From Flavobacterium saliperosum (GTDB taxonomy: Bacteria; Bacteroidota; Bacteroidia; Flavobacteriales; Flavobacteriaceae), in NCBI RefSeq assembly GCF_900100625.1, contig NZ_FMTY01000002.1, positions 334,768 through 398,767 of the forward strand: 64,000 nucleotides of DNA, in the 5' to 3' direction. Below the pieces are notes generated by a model that did not search any database, was not told where the DNA came from, and was given only the letters and a program-made list of their open reading frames with translations. The position numbers were made by a program, and so were the translations under genes. Positions 24,542 to 32,854 of this stretch are shown here, in pieces (position 1 is the stretch's first letter; each line of letters starts with the position of its first letter).

Positions 24542-26002
24542 TTAGTTGTCGTTATCGTTGATTTCAGCTTCGTTGTTATTGTTGAATATTTTATTTACCA
24601 GTTTTTGGAATGGTTCCGTTATCCAATCGAAATTCACCATCACGCCGATATCGTTCGTGGCCCGGTAAGTCAATGAAACCGCAAGAGGGGTCAATATAAA
24701 TGACGATAACCAAGTCCCTAAAAAAGGAGGCATTCCGTTTTCCTGTGCTACTTTTTTACCGAAGGTATTGATGAAATGGAAGGTGATGAAAATTAAAACG
24801 GCAAATACAATTGGCAGTCCTAATCCGCCTTTTCGAATGATGGCTCCCAGTGGAGCTCCAATGAAAAACATCAGTAAGCAGGAAAAAGCCACTACAAATT
24901 TCTCATGTAATGCAATCCAGTGTTTGTTGATGTTTTTCTGTTTTTCAAACAAATCGTTTTTATTGGTTTGAATGGAGAAATCGGTGCTGGAAATATTGTT
25001 TAACGCACTTTCATAAACCCTGTTTTTTTCTTCAATTGTAAGTGAAGCCAAGATGTCTTCGGCACTTTTGAATTTTCCGGGATTGTTTACGGGTTTCGGT
25101 TTTAAGCCAAATTCAATCCCCTGTGAAATATTTTCAGTGAACGACACGACATCTTTGTTGAAACTTGTCTGAAGCGAATCAATAGTAAAATTCAATTCGT
25201 TTACATTAAGCATTGTATTGGTGTTTACAATTTCGCCGGCTTGCTCGCTTTTATTTAAATTGGTAAGATCAATATTGATTCGGTATTTTTTAAAATTGGC
25301 TTTAGCAAAAGGCATTTTGTGCTGCTCCTCGTATTTTTTCGGGTAAATGTCTTCGTAGTAATACCCGTCAATTAAATCGAGTTTCAGGATATTAGAGCCT
25401 TCTTCGCTTTTAAGTTCGCCACTTTTGGCTTTAATTACGGTTTTGTTTCCGAATCCCTGATTGGATTTAACGTGCATGGTAACACCTTCCAATAACTCAC
25501 CGTTTTCCCCGGATTTTTTATCCACTTTGATGTTGGAATTTCCAATGGTATTGAACTGCCCTTCGGCAATGGCCATAGCGGGTTTGGTTTGGAGAATGTC
25601 TTTACGGAGATTGATGAATTTATATTCGGCTTTCGGAATTACATTATTGGCAAAGAAGAAAGCGGCAAAGCTCAATAGGAATATAAAAACGGTTAGGGCT
25701 TTCATGGCTCTTCCCAGCGAAATTCCGGCCGATTTCATGGCGGCAAATTCGTAATTCTCAGCGAAGCTTCCAAATGTCATGATGGACGCCAATAAAATGG
25801 AAAGCGGTAAAACCAGTGGAACAATCTTAGGGGAGTAGAATACCAAAAATTTGATAATCACCATAAAATCCAGATTCTTACCGGCAAGTTCTGATATGAA
25901 CAACCAGATACCCTGTAAAACGAATATAAAAAAAAGGATTACAAATACCGAAGTAAATGTAATCAGAAAGGATTTAAGAATATAGCGATCTAAAATTTTC
26001 AC
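24542..26002 (-). CDS. LptF/LptG-family permease (YjgP/YjgQ)
   Basis: At 486 residues it has the LptF/G pattern: three N-terminal membrane spans (SFLITFTSVFVILFFIFVLQG, VPLVLPLSILLASIMTF, and FIFLLSFAAFFFANNVIP), a periplasmic jellyroll domain with long acidic linkers, and three C-terminal spans (FVVAFSCLLMFFIGAPLGAI, FAVLIFITFHFINTFG, LGTWLSSFILTPLAVSLTY). LptF/G moves lipopolysaccharide from the inner membrane towards LptC. It is packed between lolA (7 bp) and ribB (1 bp) in a likely operon. Confidence 0.92.
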   Translation of the reverse strand: MKILDRYILKSFLITFTSVFVILFFIFVLQGIWLFISELAGKNLDFMVIIKFLVFYSPKIVPLVLPLSILLASIMTFGSFAENYEFAAMKSAGISLGRAMKALTVFIFLLSFAAFFFANNVIPKAEYKFINLRKDILQTKPAMAIAEGQFNTIGNSNIKVDKKSGENGELLEGVTMHVKSNQGFGNKTVIKAKSGELKSEEGSNILKLDLIDGYYYEDIYPKKYEEQHKMPFAKANFKKYRINIDLTNLNKSEQAGEIVNTNTMLNVNELNFTIDSLQTSFNKDVVSFTENISQGIEFGLKPKPVNNPGKFKSAEDILASLTIEEKNRVYESALNNISSTDFSIQTNKNDLFEKQKNINKHWIALHEKFVVAFSCLLMFFIGAPLGAIIRKGGLGLPIVFAVLIFITFHFINTFGKKVAQENGMPPFLGTWLSSFILTPLAVSLTYRATNDIGVMVNFDWITEPFQKLVNKIFNNNNEAEINDNDN

Positions 26003-26009
26003 CCGAAAT

Positions 26010-26654
26010 CTAGTCTAAATTGTTGATGTAGTAATTGGGGTATTTACTCTGGGTAAAGGTAAAATGATTTTTCGAAATAGGCTGATTTGTTTTAAAAGAA
26101 TTAACAGTGATCGTGGTTTTCGACCCGTTTTTGCCGGTTTCAATCAAATTATAGATGTTTTTGGTCTGAGCATCAATGCCTAACAAAATTTCTTTTCGGT
26201 TATCTTTTGCATTTAACGGGGTCAGTTTTACATACTGAATTTGTCGGCCTTTGATATTTTGCGGAATATCCCAAGCGTACTTAAAGCCGGAATTGAAAAA
26301 AGTAAGCATTTTAGCCGGTGTCAGGGCATCGGAATCATTGTCGTCATGTTTTGAAACCGTAATTTCTTCGTCTTCAGGAACAATGGTATAATTCTTCTTT
26401 CCGTCGAAAATCTTAGTCACACCCATAAAGTTCAAAACGTACTGATTTCCTTTGATGGTAACATTTCCTTTACTGTCCTGATTGATGTTCTGTCTTAAAT
26501 TCTGAAGCGAGTAACTGAAGTTAATCACAACATTATCATAGCTTTTCACCTTAGCGGAAACCTGATCCAATAATTCTTTTGCTTTTTGTGAATTTTGAGC
26601 CGATGCGGTAAATCCGAAAAATAAAATCGAAAATATATAAACTAAGTGTCTCAT
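26010..26654 (-). CDS. lolA: Outer-membrane lipoprotein carrier LolA family
   Basis: The 214-residue product has a signal peptide (MRHLVYIFSILFFGFTASA) and then QKAKELLDQVSAKVKSYDNVVINFSYSL, GNQYVLNFMGVTKIFDGK and PAKMLTFFNSGFKYAW. This is the half-barrel fold of LolA-like chaperones that carry lipoproteins across the periplasm. It is 1 bp from the ftsK stop codon, so translation is coupled. The ftsK-lolA-lptF/G block groups envelope biogenesis with division. Confidence 0.9.
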   Translation of the reverse strand: MRHLVYIFSILFFGFTASAQNSQKAKELLDQVSAKVKSYDNVVINFSYSLQNLRQNINQDSKGNVTIKGNQYVLNFMGVTKIFDGKKNYTIVPEDEEITVSKHDDNDSDALTPAKMLTFFNSGFKYAWDIPQNIKGRQIQYVKLTPLNAKDNRKEILLGIDAQTKNIYNLIETGKNGSKTTITVNSFKTNQPISKNHFTFTQSKYPNYYINNLD

Positions 26655-26655
26655 T

Positions 26656-29190
26656 TTACATGTTGTTTTGTTCGTTTGCGAAAAAATGTTCCAGAGCGAC
26701 CAAATCAGGAATGTTCACGCTTCGTGCTTTACTGCCTTCAAACGGACCAACAATTCCCGCAGCTTCCAACTGATCGATTAATCGACCGGCGCGGTTGTAG
26801 CCCAGTTTCAGTTTGCGTTGCAGTAACGAAGCAGAACCCTGTTGTGCTGTAACAATAATTTCAGCAGCATCTCTGAACATGGAATCTCTTTCGGAGATAT
26901 CTATATCAAGACTTATGCCACTTTCTTCGCCAACGTACTCCGGAAGCAAATAAGCATTCGGATAGGCTTTTTGAGAACCAATATATTCGGTTATTTTTTC
27001 TACCTCAGGGGTATCTACAAAGGCACATTGTACACGAACAATGTCATTACCTTGTGTATATAATAAATCTCCACGTCCGATTAACTGATCGGCGCCTCCG
27101 GTATCCAAAATGGTTCTGGAATCGATTTTTGAAGTCACTCGGAAAGCGATTCGCGCAGGGAAATTCGCCTTAATCATACCGGTAATTACGTTTACCGAAG
27201 GACGTTGCGTGGCGATAATCAGGTGAATTCCGATGGCACGGGCCAACTGCGCCAAACGGGCGATAGGAGTTTCCACTTCTTTACCTGCAGTCATAATCAA
27301 ATCGGCAAACTCATCGACAACCAATACGATGTACGGTAAAAATCGGTGACCGTTTTCCGGATTTAATTTTCTTTGTTTGAATTTCTCGTTGTATTCCTTA
27401 ATGTTACGCACCATCGCATCTTTCAATAACGAGTAACGGTTGTCCATTTCGATACAAAGCGAGTTTAAGGTGTGGATTACTTTGGTGTTGTCGGTAATAA
27501 TGGCATCCCCGTCATCCGGTAATTTGGCCAGATAATGTCTTTCGATTTTATTGAAAAGCGTCAATTCCACTTTTTTCGGATCCACCAAAACGAATTTCAC
27601 TTCGGCCGGATGTTTTTTATAAAGAAGGGAAGTCAGCACGGCATTCAATCCCACCGATTTTCCTTGTCCGGTAGCTCCGGCCATCAATAGGTGTGGCATT
27701 TTGGCTAAATCGACTACGAAAGTTTCATTGGAAATCGTTTTTCCTAATGCAATCGGTAATTCCATTTCGGCCGACTGGAATTTCGGAGAAGCAATTACGC
27801 TTTTCATGGAAACCATAGTCGGATTGTTGTTCGGCACTTCAATACCGATGGTTCCTTTCCCCGGAATAGGGGCGATGATACGGATTCCCAATGCCGCTAA
27901 GGACAAGGCAATATCATCTTCTAGGTTTTTGATTTTTGAAATACGGATTCCGGCTTCAGGAACAATTTCGTATAAGGTAACCGTTGGACCAACAGTCGCT
28001 TTGATTTGTGAAATTCCGATGTTGTAGTTTTTCAACGTGTCTACAATTCGGTTTTTGTTTTCTTCCAGTTCGGCCTGATTAATGGTAATTCCGCCTGACG
28101 AATATTCTTTTAAAAGTTCAATCGACGGAAACTGATAATTGGACAATTCTAAGGTTGGGTCGAATTCCCCGAAATCCTGAACTAATCGTGCCGCTAAATT
28201 TTCTTCAACCGTAGCTTCTTCTTCAATTTTTTCAATGGTGAAACTGTCGTCGCTGGTTTGAATAATTTCTGATTTCGGAGCTTCGGAAACAATCGGCGTT
28301 ACCGGCTCAATAATATGAGGAACGGCCACCGGAGGAACCGGTTTCAGACTGATTTCCGACGGATTGCTGATGGTTGGTTTTAACGCTTCCTTGTTGATTT
28401 CAAAAGAGGAAGGAGCGGTTTTTAATTCTATGTTTGAAAGGATTTCGTCGTCTTCCGCATCATTGAAATCCAGACTCGGATTTGAGTTTACGATTTCTTC
28501 ATCTACAATAATATCATTGATTAGTGCTTCAGGTGTAACTGTAATATTTTCAGCAACTTGATTACCTTCATTTAATTCTTCATTGAAAGACTTGCTTCTG
28601 CTTTCAAAGAAGTTTTTAATACCTTCGGTAGACACCTTAATTTTCAAAATAAGATAAACGATGATTCCGAAAAGCAATACCAGAAAGGTTCCTATTTTAC
28701 CAATATAATCCTGAGCAAAAAGGTTCATTTCATAACCAATCACGCCACCCAACTGCGGAACATAATCCCAGAAAAAACCCAAAAGGATCGAAATGATTAC
28801 CATGGCAAACATATCCCAGAAAAGGGAGCCTTTCAGTTTTGCCAAAGTAATGTCCACCAATAGATAAGCTCCGGCTAAAAAGAAAAGACGAACGAACAGA
28901 AACGAAGCTGCTCCGAATCCTTTATACAAAAAGAAATCAGACAAATAGGCCCCGAATTTACCCAGCCAGTTATAGGTTTTCTCACTTCTGTCGGCAAAGG
29001 ACGTAAGCGCACTTTGGTCGTAATCACCGTAGATATAGTAAGAAACAAAGGAGAGCAGTAGTGCCACAGAAAATAAAACAAGCAAAGCCCCAAGAAGGAC
29101 TTTGTTTCTGCGATTTAACTTCCAACCTTTTTTTGGAGTGTCGTCGTTAGTTTTTGTTTCAGTAGTTTCTTTTTTTGATGTCTTCGCCAT
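26656..29190 (-). CDS. ftsK: DNA translocase FtsK
   Basis: The 844-residue protein has four N-terminal membrane spans (from NKVLLGALLVLFSVALLLSF), a linker of variable acidic sequence and a RecA-like motor: Walker A GATGQGKSVG (about 503-512), Walker B YIVLVVDEFADL. A C-terminal winged-helix gamma domain contains ASLLQRKLKLGYNRAGRLIDQLEAAGIVGPFEG. FtsK anchors at the septum, moves chromosome dimers and activates XerCD recombination at dif. The last residues FFANEQNNM end 1 bp before lolA. Confidence 0.97.
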   Translation of the reverse strand: MAKTSKKETTETKTNDDTPKKGWKLNRRNKVLLGALLVLFSVALLLSFVSYYIYGDYDQSALTSFADRSEKTYNWLGKFGAYLSDFFLYKGFGAASFLFVRLFFLAGAYLLVDITLAKLKGSLFWDMFAMVIISILLGFFWDYVPQLGGVIGYEMNLFAQDYIGKIGTFLVLLFGIIVYLILKIKVSTEGIKNFFESRSKSFNEELNEGNQVAENITVTPEALINDIIVDEEIVNSNPSLDFNDAEDDEILSNIELKTAPSSFEINKEALKPTISNPSEISLKPVPPVAVPHIIEPVTPIVSEAPKSEIIQTSDDSFTIEKIEEEATVEENLAARLVQDFGEFDPTLELSNYQFPSIELLKEYSSGGITINQAELEENKNRIVDTLKNYNIGISQIKATVGPTVTLYEIVPEAGIRISKIKNLEDDIALSLAALGIRIIAPIPGKGTIGIEVPNNNPTMVSMKSVIASPKFQSAEMELPIALGKTISNETFVVDLAKMPHLLMAGATGQGKSVGLNAVLTSLLYKKHPAEVKFVLVDPKKVELTLFNKIERHYLAKLPDDGDAIITDNTKVIHTLNSLCIEMDNRYSLLKDAMVRNIKEYNEKFKQRKLNPENGHRFLPYIVLVVDEFADLIMTAGKEVETPIARLAQLARAIGIHLIIATQRPSVNVITGMIKANFPARIAFRVTSKIDSRTILDTGGADQLIGRGDLLYTQGNDIVRVQCAFVDTPEVEKITEYIGSQKAYPNAYLLPEYVGEESGISLDIDISERDSMFRDAAEIIVTAQQGSASLLQRKLKLGYNRAGRLIDQLEAAGIVGPFEGSKARSVNIPDLVALEHFFANEQNNM

Positions 29191-29233
29191 TTAGAATACT
29201 AAAATTTGGTAAAAATTGATAATCGGTTCTAAA

Positions 29234-29608
29234 TTAGATTATTCTTGGTAAATATATAATTAATCCGATTGCGATGGCAGACAAAGCGGCAAAAAAAACG
29301 GCTCCCGCGGCAATGTCTTTAATAAAACCAATACGTTCATGATAATCGGGATGAATGAAATCGGCAATTTTTTCAACAGCCGTATTTAATCCTTCGATAC
29401 TTAATACCAAGCCGAAAGCCAGTATTTGAAACATCCATTCCGTTGGGGAAATAGTATAATAAAATCCGGCAATTATCATTAAAACGGCAATCGCTGACTG
29501 CACCATAACACTATGTTCGGTGGTAATCAGTTTTACGGCTCCTTTAACGGCAAAACCTACACTTTTAAGTCGTCCCGTAAAAAAGGTAGTGTCTTTATTT
29601 ACTTCCAT
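29234..29608 (-). CDS. Diacylglycerol kinase family protein (DagK)
   Basis: At 124 residues and with three membrane spans it fits prokaryotic diacylglycerol/undecaprenol kinases. The motif GLVLSIEGLNTAVEKIADF matches the catalytic signature ExxNTAIE. Such kinases recycle membrane lipids or phosphorylate undecaprenol for cell-wall synthesis; which applies here is inference. Its ATG overlaps the upstream tpx stop codon in the TAATG arrangement, so the two are translationally coupled. Confidence 0.93.
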   Translation of the reverse strand: MEVNKDTTFFTGRLKSVGFAVKGAVKLITTEHSVMVQSAIAVLMIIAGFYYTISPTEWMFQILAFGLVLSIEGLNTAVEKIADFIHPDYHERIGFIKDIAAGAVFFAALSAIAIGLIIYLPRII

Positions 29609-30105
29609 TAAAGTGCAGCTAAAGCTTTTTCGTAATTTGGTTCGTCTACGATATCATCAACTTGTTCCGTATGTTTCACCACACCGTTTTCGTCCAATAC
29701 GATTACCACACGGGAATGTAATCCGGCAAGCGGTCCGTCAGTAATGGTTAGTCCGTAAGTGTTTCCGAAAGATCCGTCTTTAAAATCCGAAAGGTTAACA
29801 ACATTGTCCAAACCTTCGGCGCCACAAAAACGCGTTTGTGCAAATGGTAAATCACGGGAAATACAAAGTACTTTCGTGTTTGTTAAATTACTTGCTGTTT
29901 CATTGAATTTGCGAACCGAAGTGGCACACGTACTCGTATCAATACTCGGAAAAATATTTAAAACCAGTTTACTTCCTTTGAAATCGGTTAAAGAAACTGT
30001 GGATAAATCGGTTTTTACCAATGTGAAATCCGATGCCTGTGAGCCTACTTGCGGTAAAGTTCCAGTAGTATTTACCGGGTTTCCTTTTAATTTTATCTGT
30101 GCCAT
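29608..30105 (-). CDS. tpx: Thiol peroxidase (Tpx)
   Basis: The 165-residue atypical 2-Cys peroxiredoxin has the peroxidatic Cys60 in PSIDTSTCATSVRKFN and the resolving Cys94 in TRFCGAEGL. Tpx reduces hydroperoxides using thioredoxin. It is the first gene of the tpx-dagK pair and probably heads transcription into the ftsK block. It diverges from the arsenic operon. The start MAQIKLKGN is well supported. Confidence 0.95.
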   Translation of the reverse strand: MAQIKLKGNPVNTTGTLPQVGSQASDFTLVKTDLSTVSLTDFKGSKLVLNIFPSIDTSTCATSVRKFNETASNLTNTKVLCISRDLPFAQTRFCGAEGLDNVVNLSDFKDGSFGNTYGLTITDGPLAGLHSRVVIVLDENGVVKHTEQVDDIVDEPNYEKALAAL

Positions 30106-30190
30106 TTTTGTCGTTTTTTTGAGAGCTTCAAAAGTAAGGAATTTATTTGAATTTAATTTTTTGACAAATTCCTTTTTTGTTTAATTTGTT

Positions 30191-30210
30191 TATCGTAATA
30201 TTGCAATATA
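30191..30210. promoter_or_regulatory. Candidate ArsR operator
   Basis: The perfect 12-bp palindrome ATATTGCAATAT (30198-30209) sits in TATCGTAATATTGCAATATA, 13 bp upstream of the arsR start. Placement over the leader fits autorepression by a SmtB/ArsR-type dimer released by As(III). Confidence 0.5.
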
Positions 30211-30222
30211 AAAATAAATAAA

Positions 30223-30546
30223 ATGGGAGCATCTAAATCGGAATTCTTTTCGGAACAACAAAACGAATTGGCTTCGTTATTCAAAGCCATTTCGCATCCG
30301 GCAAGAGTGGCTATAATCGAATATCTCTTAAAGGTAGATTCGTGCATTTGCGGTGATATCGTAAACGAATTGCCCTTAGCACAACCAACCGTTTCCCAAC
30401 ATTTAAAAGAATTGAAGAACGTTGGAATCATAAAAGGAAACATTGAGGGTACGGCAATCTGTTATTGCTTAAACCCGGAAACCATGAAAAAACTGGAAAA
30501 CTATTTTTCAGGTATATCAAACGAATTGAAATCAAAATGTTGTTAA
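30223..30546 (+). CDS. arsR: ArsR-family metalloregulator
   Basis: The 107-residue winged-helix repressor shows LASLFKAISHPARVAIIEYLL, the recognition helix LAQPTVSQHLKELKNVGIIKG, and Cys41/Cys43 in VDSCICGDI. That CxC is in the place of the ELCVCDL As(III) site, and two more Cys occur at the end (SKCC). It heads an arsenic operon with acr3 and a phosphatase-type reductase, so As(III) sensing is the likely role. Confidence 0.93.
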   Translation: MGASKSEFFSEQQNELASLFKAISHPARVAIIEYLLKVDSCICGDIVNELPLAQPTVSQHLKELKNVGIIKGNIEGTAICYCLNPETMKKLENYFSGISNELKSKCC

Positions 30547-30563
30547 TTTAAAATATCAGTATT

Positions 30564-30647
30564 ATGAAATCGCTATTAACCAGAAGTTTGCGTAAGCAAA
30601 CACCAATAAAAGGAAAGCGATACCATATGACCGTTAAAAAACAATAA
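30564..30647 (+). CDS. Tiny basic ORF in the ars operon (27 aa)
   Basis: ATG 30564 encodes MKSLLTRSLRKQTPIKGKRY followed by HMTVKKQ, strongly basic, with its own stop. It fills the otherwise unused 112-bp gap between arsR and the next gene. Whether it is translated is unknown. It could be a leader peptide or chance ORF. Confidence 0.3.
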   Translation: MKSLLTRSLRKQTPIKGKRYHMTVKKQ

Positions 30648-30658
30648 ATATTTTACAT

Positions 30659-31129
30659 ATGAAACTATCTGAAATTAAAGAAGTATTGAAAACAGTGGAA
30701 ACTGTGAATTTTCAATTGCCAAACGGCACCTTTGTACCGGAACATTTTCACGTTACCGAAGTAGGCATGATTACCAAAAACTTCATCGACTGCGGCGGAA
30801 CGGTTCGAAATGAGAAAGTCGTTAACTTCCAGTTGTGGGATGCCAACGATTTTGAACACCGATTAAAGCCTAAGAAACTGAATGATATCATTGCTCTATC
30901 TGAAAAAGTATTGGGCATTGAAGATCTTGAAGTTGAAGTGGAATTTCAGGCGGAAACCATAGGAAAGTATGATTTGGCTTTTAACGGGAAAGATTTTCTT
31001 TTGGTTGCCAAACAAACGGCTTGTTTAGCGCAGGACCAATGCGGGATTCCGAAAGAGAAAATGAAAGTTTCCTTAAAAGATTTACAGGAACAATCATCAT
31101 GTTGCACACCAAATTCAGGCTGTTGCTAA
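30659..31129 (+). CDS. DUF6428-like protein of the arsenic operon
   Basis: The 156-residue soluble protein begins MKLSEIKEVLKTVETVNFQLPNG and contains VPEHFHVTEVGMITKNFIDCGG. It ends in a Cys-rich tail, QSSCCTPNSGCC, and has further Cys in TACLAQDQCG. Proteins of this kind are recurrently found in Bacteroidetes ars operons; the DUF number is from memory. The cysteine cluster suggests metalloid binding, which is inference. It is 13 bp upstream of the phosphatase-type gene. Confidence 0.75.
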   Translation: MKLSEIKEVLKTVETVNFQLPNGTFVPEHFHVTEVGMITKNFIDCGGTVRNEKVVNFQLWDANDFEHRLKPKKLNDIIALSEKVLGIEDLEVEVEFQAETIGKYDLAFNGKDFLLVAKQTACLAQDQCGIPKEKMKVSLKDLQEQSSCCTPNSGCC

Positions 31130-31141
31130 AAAGATGATTTT

Positions 31142-31774
31142 ATGAACAGATTGTTTACCGATTTAGAAAATCAGATTCAGGGGTTGTCAGAAAACACAAT
31201 TTCTTCCGAAAGGAAAACAAAGCTTCAACCGCTGATTGATTATATTCAATCCAAAATTGACGCAAATCAGGCCGTTAAGCTGAATTTCATCTGTACGCAC
31301 AATTCCAGAAGGAGTCATTTGTCGCAAATTTGGGCACAAACGATGGCTTTTCATTTCGGAATTGGGAATGTGCAGTGTTTTTCGGGCGGAACGGAAGCTA
31401 CTGCCATGTTTCCGAAAGTAGCCGAAACATTGTTGAAGCAAGGTTTTTCAGTTACTACATTGAGCACCGAAGCCAATCCGGTTTACAGTATTAAATTTGC
31501 CGATAATGAACATCCTGTAATAGGGTTTTCAAAGGTTTTTGATGCCGAATTCAATCCGAAATCGGGTTTTGCCGCGATTATGACCTGTTCACAGGCGGAT
31601 GAAGGCTGTCCGTTTATTGCCGGAGCCGAAAAGCGTTACCCGATTCGTTACGACGACCCGAAAGTATATGACAACACCGATTTACAAACCGAAAAATATT
31701 CAGAACGCAGCATGGAAATCGCTACCGAAATGAAATTTGTTTTTTCACAAATAAAAAATAATAAGCATGGCTAA
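31142..31774 (+). CDS. Low-Mr phosphotyrosine phosphatase-family protein (arsenate reductase-type)
   Basis: The 210-residue protein carries the P-loop CTHNSRRS (Cys51, Arg57) of low-molecular-weight PTP/ArsC enzymes, here within NFICTHNSRRSHLSQIWAQTMA. A region about 40 residues longer than the minimal fold contains MTCSQADEGCPFIAGAEKRYPI, with further Cys that could act in the thiol relay. In this operon, reduction of arsenate to arsenite for export by Acr3 is the probable role. Its stop overlaps acr3 by 8 bp. Confidence 0.85.
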   Translation: MNRLFTDLENQIQGLSENTISSERKTKLQPLIDYIQSKIDANQAVKLNFICTHNSRRSHLSQIWAQTMAFHFGIGNVQCFSGGTEATAMFPKVAETLLKQGFSVTTLSTEANPVYSIKFADNEHPVIGFSKVFDAEFNPKSGFAAIMTCSQADEGCPFIAGAEKRYPIRYDDPKVYDNTDLQTEKYSERSMEIATEMKFVFSQIKNNKHG

Positions 31775-32804
31775 CAGGAAACGACTAAAATTTCTAGATC
31801 AGTATTTAACGTTGTGGATTTTTCTGGCCATGGCAATAGGCGTAGGGATTGGGTATTTCATTCCCGATTCTTCCGGTTTTATCAATTCGTTTTCATCGGG
31901 AACGACGAATGTTCCTTTGGCTATCGGACTGATTTTAATGATGTATCCGCCTCTTACCAAAGTCGATTTTTCGAAAATCCCACAAATGTTTGAAAAACCG
32001 AAATTGCTCATAGCCTCTTTTATTATTACCTGGATTGTTGGTCCGTTTTTAATGTTTTTGTTGTCGATTTTCTTTTTAAGGGATTATCCGGAATACATGA
32101 CAGGTCTTATGATCATTGGTTTGGCACCGTGTATCGCGATGGTAATCGTTTGGAATGAATTGGCCGAAGGAAACCGTGAATTAACCGCCGGTTTGGTGGG
32201 AATCAACAGTTTGTTGCAGGTTTTATTTTTCAGTTTGTACGCTTATTTTTATCTCGAAATCATGCTTCCGTTGTTTGGAATTCACGGATTGTCCATCGAT
32301 ATTACCATTGAGGAAATTGCCAAAACGGTTGGGATTTACCTTGGAATTCCTTTTGTATTAGCAGTTATCAGTAGGTTCATGATTCGAAAATATATTGGCG
32401 AGAAATGGTTTAATCAAACTTTTCTTCCGTTTATATCGCCCATTACTTTAATTGCACTTTTGTTTACGATTGTGGTGATGTTCAGTTTAAAAGGCGAAAT
32501 GATTGTGGACATTCCGATGGATGTACTTCGTATTGCTGTTCCGTTGGTAATCTTTTTCGGAATCATGTTCTTCCTAATGTTTTTCGTAAGTAAGAAAATT
32601 GGAGCGACTTACCGTGATGCGGCGGCACTTTCTTTTACAGCTTCCGGTAATAATTTTGAATTGGCAATTGCGGTTGCGATTGGTGTTTTCGGAATCAATA
32701 GCGGTCAGGCTTTTGCAGGAGTGATTGGTCCGCTGGTGGAAGTTCCCGCTTTAATATTGTTGGTGCGTGTCGCTTTCTGGCTCAAAAAGAAATACTATAA
32801 ATAA
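31767..32804 (+). CDS. acr3: Arsenite efflux transporter Acr3
   Basis: The 345-residue membrane protein has about ten membrane spans and begins LKFLDQYLTLWIFLAMAIGVGIGYFIPD. The conserved Cys in GLAPCIAMVIVWN (about residue 122) is the one reported to be needed for arsenite transport in Acr3. Acr3 exports As(III) using the proton gradient. It is the last gene of the operon and is followed by a terminator. Confidence 0.95.
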   Translation: MANRKRLKFLDQYLTLWIFLAMAIGVGIGYFIPDSSGFINSFSSGTTNVPLAIGLILMMYPPLTKVDFSKIPQMFEKPKLLIASFIITWIVGPFLMFLLSIFFLRDYPEYMTGLMIIGLAPCIAMVIVWNELAEGNRELTAGLVGINSLLQVLFFSLYAYFYLEIMLPLFGIHGLSIDITIEEIAKTVGIYLGIPFVLAVISRFMIRKYIGEKWFNQTFLPFISPITLIALLFTIVVMFSLKGEMIVDIPMDVLRIAVPLVIFFGIMFFLMFFVSKKIGATYRDAAALSFTASGNNFELAIAVAIGVFGINSGQAFAGVIGPLVEVPALILLVRVAFWLKKKYYK

Positions 32805-32805
32805 T

Positions 32806-32836
32806 AAAAAAGCTCTCAATTATTGAGAGCTTTTTT
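32806..32836. terminator. Bidirectional terminator between acr3 and the lipase gene
   Basis: GCTCTCA and TGAGAGC stems with A and T runs either side lie between convergent genes. Confidence 0.9.
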
Positions 32837-32854
32837 ATTCAGAGTATTAAGAAT

